26,961 bases of DNA, from positions 1 to 26,961 of the forward strand of contig CAKQLR010000025.1 of assembly GCA_934254725.1 (NCBI GenBank), in the 5' to 3' direction. The notes under the pieces are model-generated. The model was given only the letters and a program-made list of their open reading frames with translations. It made no database searches and was not told the origin of the DNA. Made by a program: the position numbers and the translations under genes. Positions 1 through 7,439 of the stretch are shown here, piece by piece; the stretch's first letter is position 1; each line of letters starts with the position of its first letter. The DNA is from an uncultured Clostridia bacterium (GTDB lineage Bacteria; Bacillota; Clostridia; Christensenellales; Borkfalkiaceae).

Positions 1-2
1 TA

Positions 3-272
3 CCGCTTCTGCGCCCGATGCTCGGATACATTCTTATAACGGGTTTTATAGGTGCGTTCAACATATTCGAGCCGGTGCTTCTTATTTCAAACGGCGGACC
101 GGATCAATCGACAAAAGTCGTTCTTTACAGGCTGTACGACGAGGCGTTTAAAAACTTTAAGTACGGTTTTTCATGCGCTTTGTCCGTGATAGTAATGATA
201 ATTGTTCTTGCACTAACGTTTATCAATATCAGAATTTCTGACAGCGGGATACTTAAGGTGGAGGATAAATAG
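3..272 (+). CDS. Sugar ABC transporter permease, MalF/MsmF type (5' end outside window)
   Basis: This is the C-terminal end of an integral membrane permease that would help carry sugars or oligosaccharides through the cytoplasmic membrane. The frame is open from base 3 and begins with Pro-Leu-Leu-Arg-Pro, which matches the segment just after the EAA cytoplasmic loop of MalF-type permeases, so the gene starts upstream of the window. The visible 89 residues hold the typical N-G-G-P-x-x-S-T stretch of this family and a last hydrophobic helix, and end in a short charged tail. The stop codon is 4 bases before the next permease, so the two are co-transcribed and should form a heterodimer. A substrate-binding protein gene probably lies upstream of the window. 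The family call is firm; the substrate is unknown. Confidence 0.88.
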   Translation, partial: PLLRPMLGYILITGFIGAFNIFEPVLLISNGGPDQSTKVVLYRLYDEAFKNFKYGFSCALSVIVMIIVLALTFINIRISDSGILKVEDK

Positions 273-276
273 CGGT

Positions 277-1209
277 ATGGAAAATTCCTATAAAATAAAA
301 AAGACGTCAAAATTCGTTTCCGTGCTGCAAAAAATAGGTCCTTATATTTTCCTTTCGTTGGGCGGAATAATAATGGTTTACCCTTTCGTGTATTCGTTGC
401 TGGGTTCCGTTTCGACTGTTGAAGAATATAAAAATTCTCTTCTTCTGCCTATCCCGAAGCATCCTTTCAGCGAACTCGGCAACTATGCGATATTGTTTAA
501 AGCCGAAACGGATATAATGTTTCCTATGTTTCTTACGGTTTCGAGAATGGTGGTGGGGTTTGTCGTTTCGGTATTCGTTTCGTCGTTCGGCGGATACGTT
601 TTCGCAAAGGTAAACTTTAAATTTAAAAGAATCGTTTTCACGATACTTTTAAGTTCCACCATGATACCCGGCGTGGCTATGATGGTTCCGAATTTTATAT
701 GGATGAGTAAGTTTCCGCTTGTCGGCGGGAACAATATCGTCGGTCAGGGCGGTACGGGCTGGGTAGATAATCCCGGCGTGCTGTTCATTACCGGTTGGGT
801 GAGCGCGTATTCCATATTTTTATTCCGTCAATGCTTCGTATCTCTCGGGAACGATATGGCGGAAAGCGGAGAGATAGACGGCGCAAGTTTCGTGCGTATA
901 GTATTGCAACTGTATCTTCCGCTTGTTCGACCGATTTTCTCGATGATGGTTTTAAATACGTTCGTCGCAAACTGGAACGATTATATGACAAGCCTTATTA
1001 TGTTGCCGAGCAAAACGGAATACAGACTGCTTGCAACGACTTCCGCCACCTTAATGGAATTATTTTCAAATCCGCAAAGGTTCGGCGGGGCGGATTACCC
1101 GAAAACGTTCGCAATCGCTACGGTTATGATGATACCGCCGTTAATCGTTTACCTTCTCGTGCAAAAACAATTCGTTGAAGGTTTGGCGATGGGCGCGGTA
1201 AAAGGCTGA
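277..1209 (+). CDS. Sugar ABC transporter permease, MalG/MsmG type
   Basis: This 310-residue polytopic membrane protein is the second permease subunit of a carbohydrate importer. Hydrophobic segments begin near residues 23, 85, 117, 168, 221 and 272, giving the usual six-helix plan. The EAA loop, which contacts the ATPase, is visible as E-S-G-E-I-D-G-A-S from about residue 196, followed by L-P-L-V-R-P. The protein ends G-L-A-M-G-A-V-K-G, a classic MalG-type C-terminus. An AAGGTGGAGG ribosome binding site lies in the end of the upstream permease gene. No ATPase gene is present here, which is normal for this family because a shared MsmX-like ATPase is usually encoded elsewhere. The large surface protein gene follows after 54 bases and may be in the same transcript. 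Confidence 0.93.
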   Translation: MENSYKIKKTSKFVSVLQKIGPYIFLSLGGIIMVYPFVYSLLGSVSTVEEYKNSLLLPIPKHPFSELGNYAILFKAETDIMFPMFLTVSRMVVGFVVSVFVSSFGGYVFAKVNFKFKRIVFTILLSSTMIPGVAMMVPNFIWMSKFPLVGGNNIVGQGGTGWVDNPGVLFITGWVSAYSIFLFRQCFVSLGNDMAESGEIDGASFVRIVLQLYLPLVRPIFSMMVLNTFVANWNDYMTSLIMLPSKTEYRLLATTSATLMELFSNPQRFGGADYPKTFAIATVMMIPPLIVYLLVQKQFVEGLAMGAVKG

Positions 1210-1263
1210 GTCAAACAAAAAAGTATTAAACGGTAAAACCGTTAATTATAAGGAGGATAAAAT

Positions 1264-4200
1264 ATGACTACGATCAAAAAGTATTTACTGATGTTTTTGA
1301 TGGCAATGCTTACGCTTTCGCTATCGTTCGGGATTGCCGTTACGGCAAGTGCCGAAGGCGAAACACCCGAGCAGAGTGCGGCTTTTTCTGCTTTTAAAAC
1401 AGCCGTGGAGAACGCTGCGACGGACGGCAGCGTTACTGAAATAGCTTTAACGGAGGACTTCACCGTTACGGAAGCCGTTGCGTTGAAAGCAGGCGCTTCT
1501 TACGTTATTTATTCCGCTACGGACGTAACCGTGACGCTCGGTGCAAACATGCTTTCTCAATCGATGTTCACTCTTGCGGGAGACTCAAAAATTTCGCTTA
1601 CTTTCGGTAAAACCACAGAAGACACCGGTACCGTAACCTATAACGGCAATAAAGCGGCTTTTGCGGACAAAAAAAGAACCGCGTCGGGCTTGCTTACGGT
1701 TGCTAAAAGCTCTGAGGCCGCAAACGTCAATACCGTGGTTTTCAACAAAGCAATCGTCAAGGATTTCGTAAACACCGCAAACGGTACCGTTATGAGCGTC
1801 AACGCGAAAAACACCGTTACTGTCAACGGCGGCGTTTTCGAAGGCAATGAAAAAAGAAATATCGACGGTGATTCCGCAAAACAAGGTATTTTTTATTTAA
1901 ACGCATGTACCGTTACGGTAAACGGAGGAGAATTTAAAAACAATCTTCACGAAGGTACCGGCGGAAGCGTTATGTATCTGACAGGCGCCGCTACGCTTAC
2001 CGTAAACGGCGGTTCGTTCGTAAACAATAATGCTTCGAATACTGCGAAGGGAAGGGGATACGGCGCCATATACGCTAACAGTGATACGGCTTCGATAAAC
2101 GTTTACGGCGGAGAGTTTAAAAACAATTACGCTCAATTCGGCGGCGCGATTGCTGCCGTTAAGGCAAAAAGCGTAACCGTTGACGGCACGCAGGAAGGAA
2201 AAACCATTACTTTCGAAGGTAATTCCGCTTATTATCTCGGCGGAGACATCGCGGTTTTCGGCAGTATCGATTGCACGGTTAAAGGCGTAGATTTACAGAA
2301 CAGCTATATAGAAAAATCCGGCAAAGTACATCTTATGTACGATTCGAACGAACTCACCGTAAGGCAGGTCAACGTTGACGACCTTTATTCTTACAGTAAC
2401 GGCATCGGCAAGGGCGGTACTTTCTTGTGGACGGACGCCGATAACTACCTGACTTACAGAGCTATCTATCCCGCAGGAGCAAGAAACGCGGGATTTGCTA
2501 TGAGGCTTGACGGCGGAATTAAAGCCGAATACAGAAACGTGGAATCCGATACGTATGTCGAAATGCAAGGACTTGTTTCCGGTACCCCCGCCACGTGGCA
2601 GACTTACAGAATAGATCCCGCCGTTTTAAATGAGAATAAACCTACCGTAATAGAAGTTAAATTCAGCGATCCCACGCCCGCGGACGGCGGCGGTACGCAG
2701 GTGCACGATTTCAGATTTATGCAGGGAAAAGTTCACACTCTTACCGAAGATATGGGAGAACTCACCGTAAGGCAGGGCAACGTTGACGACCTTTATTCTT
2801 ACAGTAACGGCATCGGCAAGGGCGGTACTTTCTTGTGGACGGACGCCGATAACTACCTGACTTACAGAGCTATCTATCCCGCAGGCACAAAGAGCGCGGG
2901 CATAAGCTTCCGTGTTACGGGCGGCGGATTAAAAGCCGAATACAGAAACGTAAAAGACAACGAATATACGGAAATTACCGGACTTTCGGGCGATGTTTCC
3001 GTATGGCAGACCTTTTTTATAGACAATGCCGTTATGAACGAAGGCGAGCCCACCGAAATAGAGGTCAGATTCAGCGATCCCACGCCCGCGGACGGCGGCG
3101 GCACGCAGGTGCATGACTTCAAGTTCGTAAAAGTATCTTCCACAGGAAAAGTGACCGAAGTAAACGCTCCGAGAGTTTCCGTAAATCTTATCGACGATAT
3201 TTCTGAGGGATATTCTTACGGTAAAGCAGGAGGAAAGCCTTTTGCCGACGGTTACGCTTATTATGCGTACGAAGCGAAATATTCCGCAGACTCTGAAAAC
3301 GCAGGCATGATTTTGACCGTCGGAGGAGCGCAGGAAAACATTTACGTCGGTTACAGCGTAAACGGCGGTGAATTTACCGAACTCAACGTCGTTACCGGTC
3401 AGGAAGGAAAGTTCTTGTTTGACGGTTTTGAAGAAAATAAGGAAAACGTCGTTACCGTAAAATTCTATGCAAAATTAAAAGCGGGCAGCGGTCCGTATCT
3501 TCAGTCTCTCGTATTCGTAAAAGAGGGTAAAACCCATGCGTTCGGCAACGAAACCGTTCTCGATCTCGGCAATTCCGCCGAAAATCTTTACGAAGATTCC
3601 GGTTCTGCCGTAGCCGGTCCCGTGCGTTACGTTGACGGAAACGCCGTTATGACATACAGAGTTACTTTCCCCATCGGAACGAAAATAGCTAAAGCAATTC
3701 TCGTAATCGGCGGAACTAACGTTAACGGCGGTGAAAGCCCGAAGGTTGAATACAGAAATATCGAAACCGAAACGTATACCGCTGCGACGCTTGTAAGCAA
3801 CCTCGGCATACAGCAAACCATCGATTTCAGCGATATGTTAAGCGCAAACGCCACAACTACTATAGAAGTGAAAATAAGCGATCCTTCGCCTGCAGACGGT
3901 GGCGGCACTCAGCTTATGAACATTACGTTCAAGAAAAACGTTGCGAACAACAAGCTGCTTACTTTCGCGGAAAACGAAACTAATCGCGGCGTCGATCTTA
4001 TGAACGATATCGATGAGGGTATTGATTACGGCAATGCAGCAAACACTCCTTTTGCAGATTGCGAGGCGTTCTATTCTTACAGGGTAGAATATCCTGTAAA
4101 CACTTACGCTCCTTTCGTAAAACTTACCGTAAACGGCGGGAACATAGAAGTTTATTATACCGTAAACGGCGGCGAAGCTAAAGAAATTTCGCTTGAAAGC

Positions 4201-4740
4201 GCGGTTGAGAAAAAAGCTATGCTCGAAGGTTTTGTTGCGGGACAGAAGAACGTTCTCGTTATCGTGTTCGGCGCAAAAGACAAAACTCAGGGCAGCGGGG
4301 CGAACCTCAAAGCCATCGAGTTCGGATTTACCGACAGCGAAACCGTTATAGACGGAATTTCTCTCGATAAAGAAACTGCCGAAATCGAAGAAGAACAGAC
4401 GTTGACTTTGGTTCCGACGGTTACCGGCGGAAGTAAAATCGACAATACCGTTACATGGACTTCGAGCGACGAGACCGTTGCAACGGTAGAAAACGGTGTT
4501 GTAACGGCTAAGAAAGCGGGTAACGTAATCATAACCGTAACCGCGGCGGACGGAAAAACGGCGACATGCACTATCACCGTAAAAGCAAAAACCGTTCAGC
4601 CCGATACCGGCAGCGCTTCCGACACGGGCAGCAGCGAAGAGGATGAAGGTTGTTTCAGCTCCATCGGGGCAACTTCGGCTGTTGTAAGCGTTGTTTGTTT
4701 TGTCGTTTTCGGTTTGAAAAAGAAAAAGGAAAACAGATAA
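1264..4740 (+). CDS. Large modular cell-surface protein (beta-helix-like region, five beta modules, Big_2 domain, C-terminal anchor)
   Basis: This 1158-residue protein has a Sec signal peptide, with likely cleavage after A-S-A at residue 30. Residues of about 60-350 contain repeated T-V-N-G-G-x-F and F-x-N-N units typical of right-handed beta-helix, pectin-lyase-like folds. Five beta-rich modules of about 110-135 residues follow. Three are of kind A (from about residues 363, 499 and 760, with S-D-P-[TS]-P-A-D-G-G-G-T-Q) and two are of kind B (from about 637 and 908, with D-I-[SD]-E-G). A Big_2 Ig-like domain spans about 1032-1108. The C-terminus has an acidic Ser/Gly linker, G-C-F-S-S with Cys1130, a hydrophobic helix and a Lys-rich tail. 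No LPxTG motif and no obvious catalytic site are visible, so glycan binding or adhesion is more likely than hydrolysis. The start is supported by a strong AAGGAGG site. A weak hairpin without a U-tract follows the gene. Confidence 0.85.
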   Translation: MTTIKKYLLMFLMAMLTLSLSFGIAVTASAEGETPEQSAAFSAFKTAVENAATDGSVTEIALTEDFTVTEAVALKAGASYVIYSATDVTVTLGANMLSQSMFTLAGDSKISLTFGKTTEDTGTVTYNGNKAAFADKKRTASGLLTVAKSSEAANVNTVVFNKAIVKDFVNTANGTVMSVNAKNTVTVNGGVFEGNEKRNIDGDSAKQGIFYLNACTVTVNGGEFKNNLHEGTGGSVMYLTGAATLTVNGGSFVNNNASNTAKGRGYGAIYANSDTASINVYGGEFKNNYAQFGGAIAAVKAKSVTVDGTQEGKTITFEGNSAYYLGGDIAVFGSIDCTVKGVDLQNSYIEKSGKVHLMYDSNELTVRQVNVDDLYSYSNGIGKGGTFLWTDADNYLTYRAIYPAGARNAGFAMRLDGGIKAEYRNVESDTYVEMQGLVSGTPATWQTYRIDPAVLNENKPTVIEVKFSDPTPADGGGTQVHDFRFMQGKVHTLTEDMGELTVRQGNVDDLYSYSNGIGKGGTFLWTDADNYLTYRAIYPAGTKSAGISFRVTGGGLKAEYRNVKDNEYTEITGLSGDVSVWQTFFIDNAVMNEGEPTEIEVRFSDPTPADGGGTQVHDFKFVKVSSTGKVTEVNAPRVSVNLIDDISEGYSYGKAGGKPFADGYAYYAYEAKYSADSENAGMILTVGGAQENIYVGYSVNGGEFTELNVVTGQEGKFLFDGFEENKENVVTVKFYAKLKAGSGPYLQSLVFVKEGKTHAFGNETVLDLGNSAENLYEDSGSAVAGPVRYVDGNAVMTYRVTFPIGTKIAKAILVIGGTNVNGGESPKVEYRNIETETYTAATLVSNLGIQQTIDFSDMLSANATTTIEVKISDPSPADGGGTQLMNITFKKNVANNKLLTFAENETNRGVDLMNDIDEGIDYGNAANTPFADCEAFYSYRVEYPVNTYAPFVKLTVNGGNIEVYYTVNGGEAKEISLESAVEKKAMLEGFVAGQKNVLVIVFGAKDKTQGSGANLKAIEFGFTDSETVIDGISLDKETAEIEEEQTLTLVPTVTGGSKIDNTVTWTSSDETVATVENGVVTAKKAGNVIITVTAADGKTATCTITVKAKTVQPDTGSASDTGSSEEDEGCFSSIGATSAVVSVVCFVVFGLKKKKENR
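2350..2477 (+). repeat. Near-identical internal repeat, copy 1
   Basis: This 128-base stretch inside the surface protein gene recurs 408 bases (136 codons) downstream with one visible mismatch, T at 2369 against G at 2777, changing Val to Gly. It encodes the start of the first kind-A module. Confidence 0.95.
2758..2885 (+). repeat. Near-identical internal repeat, copy 2
   Basis: This is the second copy of the 128-base repeat, at the start of the second kind-A module. The middles of the two modules have diverged clearly, but identity returns at the module ends (2661-2703 against 3069-3111), so conservation is patchy rather than uniform. Confidence 0.95.
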
Positions 4741-4771
4741 TCAGGCTCATTCATACCGAATAGTATTCCGG

Positions 4772-4809
4772 GAAACGGAACGGTTTCAAAAAAGAAGCCG
4801 TTCCGTTTC
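4772..4809 (+). terminator. Hairpin after the surface protein gene, possible terminator
   Basis: A perfect 12-bp inverted repeat (GAAACGGAACGG / CCGTTCCGTTTC) with a 14-base A-rich loop lies 31 bases after the stop codon of the surface protein gene. No good U-tract follows, so it may be a weak Rho-independent terminator or a 3' end-stabilising hairpin. Confidence 0.5.
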
Positions 4810-4848
4810 AATCTATAATAAAAACGGCGATTTCTTATCCGTAGTGAT

Positions 4849-4872
4849 AGGGACTGGACCCCACAAGTTAGG
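4849..4872. other. Possible relic of an IS3-family (IS150-like) terminal inverted repeat
   Basis: The stretch around TGGACCCCACAAGTTAGG resembles, from memory, the termini of IS150-group IS3 elements, which often carry a CCCCAAAAGTTAGA-like core. No transposase frame and no matching second end lie nearby, so at best this is a solo remnant in the gap between the surface protein gene and the GH28-like gene. Confidence 0.2.
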
Positions 4873-4930
4873 ATATCAAGCGAAAAGTGTTTAAAATAAG
4901 CTTTTTTGCCATATGAAACGTTTTTCTTTG

Positions 4931-4939
4931 TGGTATAAT
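4931..4939 (+). promoter_or_regulatory. Extended -10 promoter of the GH28-like gene
   Basis: TGGTATAAT combines a perfect -10 hexamer (4934-4939) with the TGn extension. No -35 box sits at 17 bases, although TTGCCA occurs 22 bases upstream. Transcription would start near 4946, which places the ATG at 4913 outside the transcript and supports 4964 as the real start of the next gene. Confidence 0.65.
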
Positions 4940-4963
4940 TTAAATAAAAAAAGGATTATAAAA

Positions 4964-6208
4964 ATGAAATTTGCAAAATTAAGCGATTACGCTTTACCTG
5001 ATTCGAACGTACTTAGCGGCGGCGGTACGAATTGTACCGAAAAAATTCAAGCTGTTCTGGATACGGCTAAAGAAAGCGGCGGGCTTTTCATAACGGTGGA
5101 CGGCGCGTTTTTAACCGAAACTCTTAAAGTTCATTCGCATACGACGCTGTTCTGTCCGAACGAGGCTTGCGGTTTTTACCTTAAGGATTATACTAACGCT
5201 CCTTTAATAAAGAATGCGCATTTTTCGCAAGAAGAAAGAGCGGACAGGGATATTTCTCTTATAGGCGGTACTTATAATTTCAATTGCAAACATCAACTGC
5301 ACGATATAGGAGAAATAGATAGTGACGATCCGGTAATACAGTTTACTCATTCATGGGTTTTCGGCATGATGTTTTACGGCGTATATTCGCTTAAAGTGCA
5401 AAATACGGTGCTCATGAATCAACGGACTTTCGCATTTGTTTGCGGTAACGCGGAGCAGGTGGTTATGGAAAACGTGCGTATAGATTTGCCGGATATTATG
5501 AACGCGCAGAATCAGGACGGGCTTCATTTCTTCGGTCCGTCAAAAAATATCGTTCTGCGCAATATAAGCGGTACTGCGGGCGATGACTTTATAGCTCTTG
5601 CCCCCGATGAATTCGACGCGAAGTCTTATATAACAGACGTGCTTATCGACGGCGTTCATTTAAACGATTCCGATCAGGGCATAAGGCTTTTATGCAGGGG
5701 AAAGGGTACGCTCGACCGCGTTATAATAAGGAATGTTACGGGGACTTATAAGTGTTTCGGTTTTTATATCAACCCGTGGGCTTCGCCCGAGTACAAAGAG
5801 GGCGAACGGTACGGCAATTACGGTTCCGTTACGATAGAAAACGTAGACTTAAAGCAGACCGAATTAAAATACCCGTACACGAAAGCTTTTTTGTTCCGTC
5901 TGGGCGGCATTATAGATACCGTAAAGATTTCCGACGTAAATTACGTGAACGCCGCGGGAGAAGCCGATTTTATGCAGATAGGCGGCGATTATACGTTTTT
6001 CGACGAAAGAGAAGGGGATTACAAAACAACAATAAAAAATCTATTAGTAGAGAATGTTACAACTTCTTCTGTATTTCCAACCGGAGGAATTGTTGTTAAA
6101 TCCTGCAAAATAGACAATTTAACGGTAAAAAACGCAGATGTAGAAGTGGAAAACCTGAACGGAAAAATTAAAAATTTGAAGAAAATTAAGGGTGAAAACA
6201 ATTCTTAA
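4964..6208 (+). CDS. GH28-like (polygalacturonase-type) right-handed beta-helix enzyme, cytoplasmic
   Basis: This 414-residue protein has no signal peptide, so it should act in the cytoplasm on imported oligosaccharides. Repeated short beta-strand turns (for example I-V-L-R-N-I-S and V-I-I-R-N-V-T) mark the parallel beta-helix. Two GH28 active-site blocks can be placed: N-Q-D-G with Asp185 and G-D-D with Asp207-Asp208. The usual G-H-G and R-I-K blocks are not obvious; S-D-Q-G-I-R-L-L occupies the place where the C-terminal blocks would fall. It may therefore be a divergent exo-acting galacturonidase or a related pectin-lyase-fold enzyme. An in-frame ATG at 4913 is rejected because it precedes the predicted transcription start; AAGGATT precedes the chosen ATG. 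The GH78 and GH3 genes downstream suggest pectin-type substrates. Confidence 0.78.
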   Translation: MKFAKLSDYALPDSNVLSGGGTNCTEKIQAVLDTAKESGGLFITVDGAFLTETLKVHSHTTLFCPNEACGFYLKDYTNAPLIKNAHFSQEERADRDISLIGGTYNFNCKHQLHDIGEIDSDDPVIQFTHSWVFGMMFYGVYSLKVQNTVLMNQRTFAFVCGNAEQVVMENVRIDLPDIMNAQNQDGLHFFGPSKNIVLRNISGTAGDDFIALAPDEFDAKSYITDVLIDGVHLNDSDQGIRLLCRGKGTLDRVIIRNVTGTYKCFGFYINPWASPEYKEGERYGNYGSVTIENVDLKQTELKYPYTKAFLFRLGGIIDTVKISDVNYVNAAGEADFMQIGGDYTFFDEREGDYKTTIKNLLVENVTTSSVFPTGGIVVKSCKIDNLTVKNADVEVENLNGKIKNLKKIKGENNS

Positions 6209-6225
6209 ACAGTAAAATAAGATAC

Positions 6226-6277
6226 AAAAGGCGTAGTTGTTTATTACGGAATTCCGTAAAAAGCAGCTACGCCTTTT
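6226..6277. terminator. Strong hairpin terminator after the GH28-like gene
   Basis: The arms AAAAGGCGTAGTTGT (6226-6240) and GCAGCTACGCCTTTT (6263-6277) pair over about 15 bases with two G-U wobbles. The loop itself holds the perfect palindrome TTACGGAATTCCGTAA. A-run and T-run edges suggest a terminator that could work in either direction. Confidence 0.75.
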
Positions 6278-6293
6278 CGGTAATTAGTGATGA

Positions 6294-7439
6294 AGAAAAT
6301 CCCTACGTAATAAACGTCGTTTCGTTTTTTGGGGACGGCTTTTTAACGTTTACGGTTATCAGGGAAACGGCAAAGGCAAACTTGTAAGCATCGAGGATAA
6401 AATCAACAAAAAAACCAGGAATTTTTATTATGACGCGAGAGGAAGAATCGACCGTTATAGTCAGGATTCCGTAAATTATAAGTACAGTTATGATAACTAC
6501 GGGAATGTAATAAGCAAAAAAGCGGGGGAAACTTTGCTGTATTCCTGCACATGGAAGCGCGGCAACCTGTTAAATCAGATAACGACAGGCAACGCTACTA
6601 TTAATTACGAGTATAACCACAGATGCGTAAGATTTAAAAAGTCTGTTGGAGGAATAACCACTGACTATTATCTCGACGGAGCAAAAATTCTGGGCGAAAG
6701 CCGAAGCGACGGAAAAGAACTCAGATATTTTTACGACCACGACGGATTGATGGGCTTTAAGTACAATGGCATGTATTACGGCTATGTCAAGGATGGGCAG
6801 GATAATATCGTAGCAATCGTAAATCAGTACGGAAACCTCGTCGCGCAGTACGAGTACGACAGTTTCGGCAGAACAACCGTAAAAAATGCCGGCGGGGACG
6901 TAACCACAACAAATTCAATCGGGAATATCAACCCGTTCCGCTGGAAGAGTTTCTATTATGATGTAGAAACCGGTTTGTACTATGCGAACGGAAGATATTA
7001 CGAAGCAGAGCGCGGTGGATATATCGACGCGATCGAAGCGGACATAATCGAAGGAAACGCATATAACGTATTGGGCTTAGACCGAAACGGAATAATGCTT
7101 TTAACACTGTTAATGCTTGCGCCGTACAGCGCGACGATAGCGACGGCGTTGGAATTATATGCCGACCCGACGTATGACCCGAAAGAGGGCGTAGAGGAAG
7201 AAGATACAACTAAAAAATGGTGGAAGAAACACTGGTGGGAAGTCGTTACGGCTGCCGTAAGTATAGTTGTAGGCGTGGCGATGTTGGTAACGGGGAACGT
7301 CGCCGGTGTATTAAGCATAATTTCGGGTGTTTGCACCTTGGTGGGAGCAATATTCAGCGAGCAACTTGCGGGTGCAATGGGAACCGCAACGCTCGGCGTC
7401 CAGACGATTATGATAGGCGTACCGACGGAACCGCGGTAA
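6294..7439 (+). pseudogene. Rhs/YD-repeat protein fragment, 5'-truncated
   Basis: The open frame begins right after a stop at 6291-6293 and has no plausible start codon before the ATG at 6534, which lies inside the domain. Rhs-type sequence is clear from about 6345. It includes Y-D-A-R-G-R-I and similar YD-repeat units, and the core boundary block with N-P-F-R-W-K and Y-Y-D-x-E-T-G-L-Y-Y-x-N-G-R-Y-Y near codons 6930-7000. After the core comes a hydrophobic glycine-rich tail (about 7230-7420), then the frame stops. Full Rhs proteins are usually well over 1000 residues with a signal or export region and a C-terminal toxin; here only the last 350-380 residues remain, no toxin domain is recognisable and no immunity gene follows. 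The fragment ends exactly where the next surface protein frame becomes meaningful. It is an insertion, recombination relic or assembly chimera. Confidence 0.8.

Noticed and set aside
4913..4963. Earlier in-frame ATG of the GH28-like gene
   Set aside because: It lies upstream of the -10 box at 4934-4939, so it would not be in the transcript; the ATG at 4964 has a ribosome binding site.
7217..7420. Upstream extension of the second surface protein frame with an ATG at 7217
   Set aside because: It overlaps the clear Rhs frame and reads as Arg/Cys-rich sequence with no domain logic; no ribosome binding site or signal peptide.
7230..7420. Rhs C-terminal hydrophobic tail as a pore-forming toxin domain
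   Set aside because: It is a glycine-rich hydrophobic stretch common after Rhs cores and no immunity gene follows; a toxin cannot be claimed.
6534..7439. Rhs fragment as a complete gene starting at ATG 6534
   Set aside because: Rhs-type sequence continues in frame well upstream of 6534, so this Met is internal to a truncated protein.
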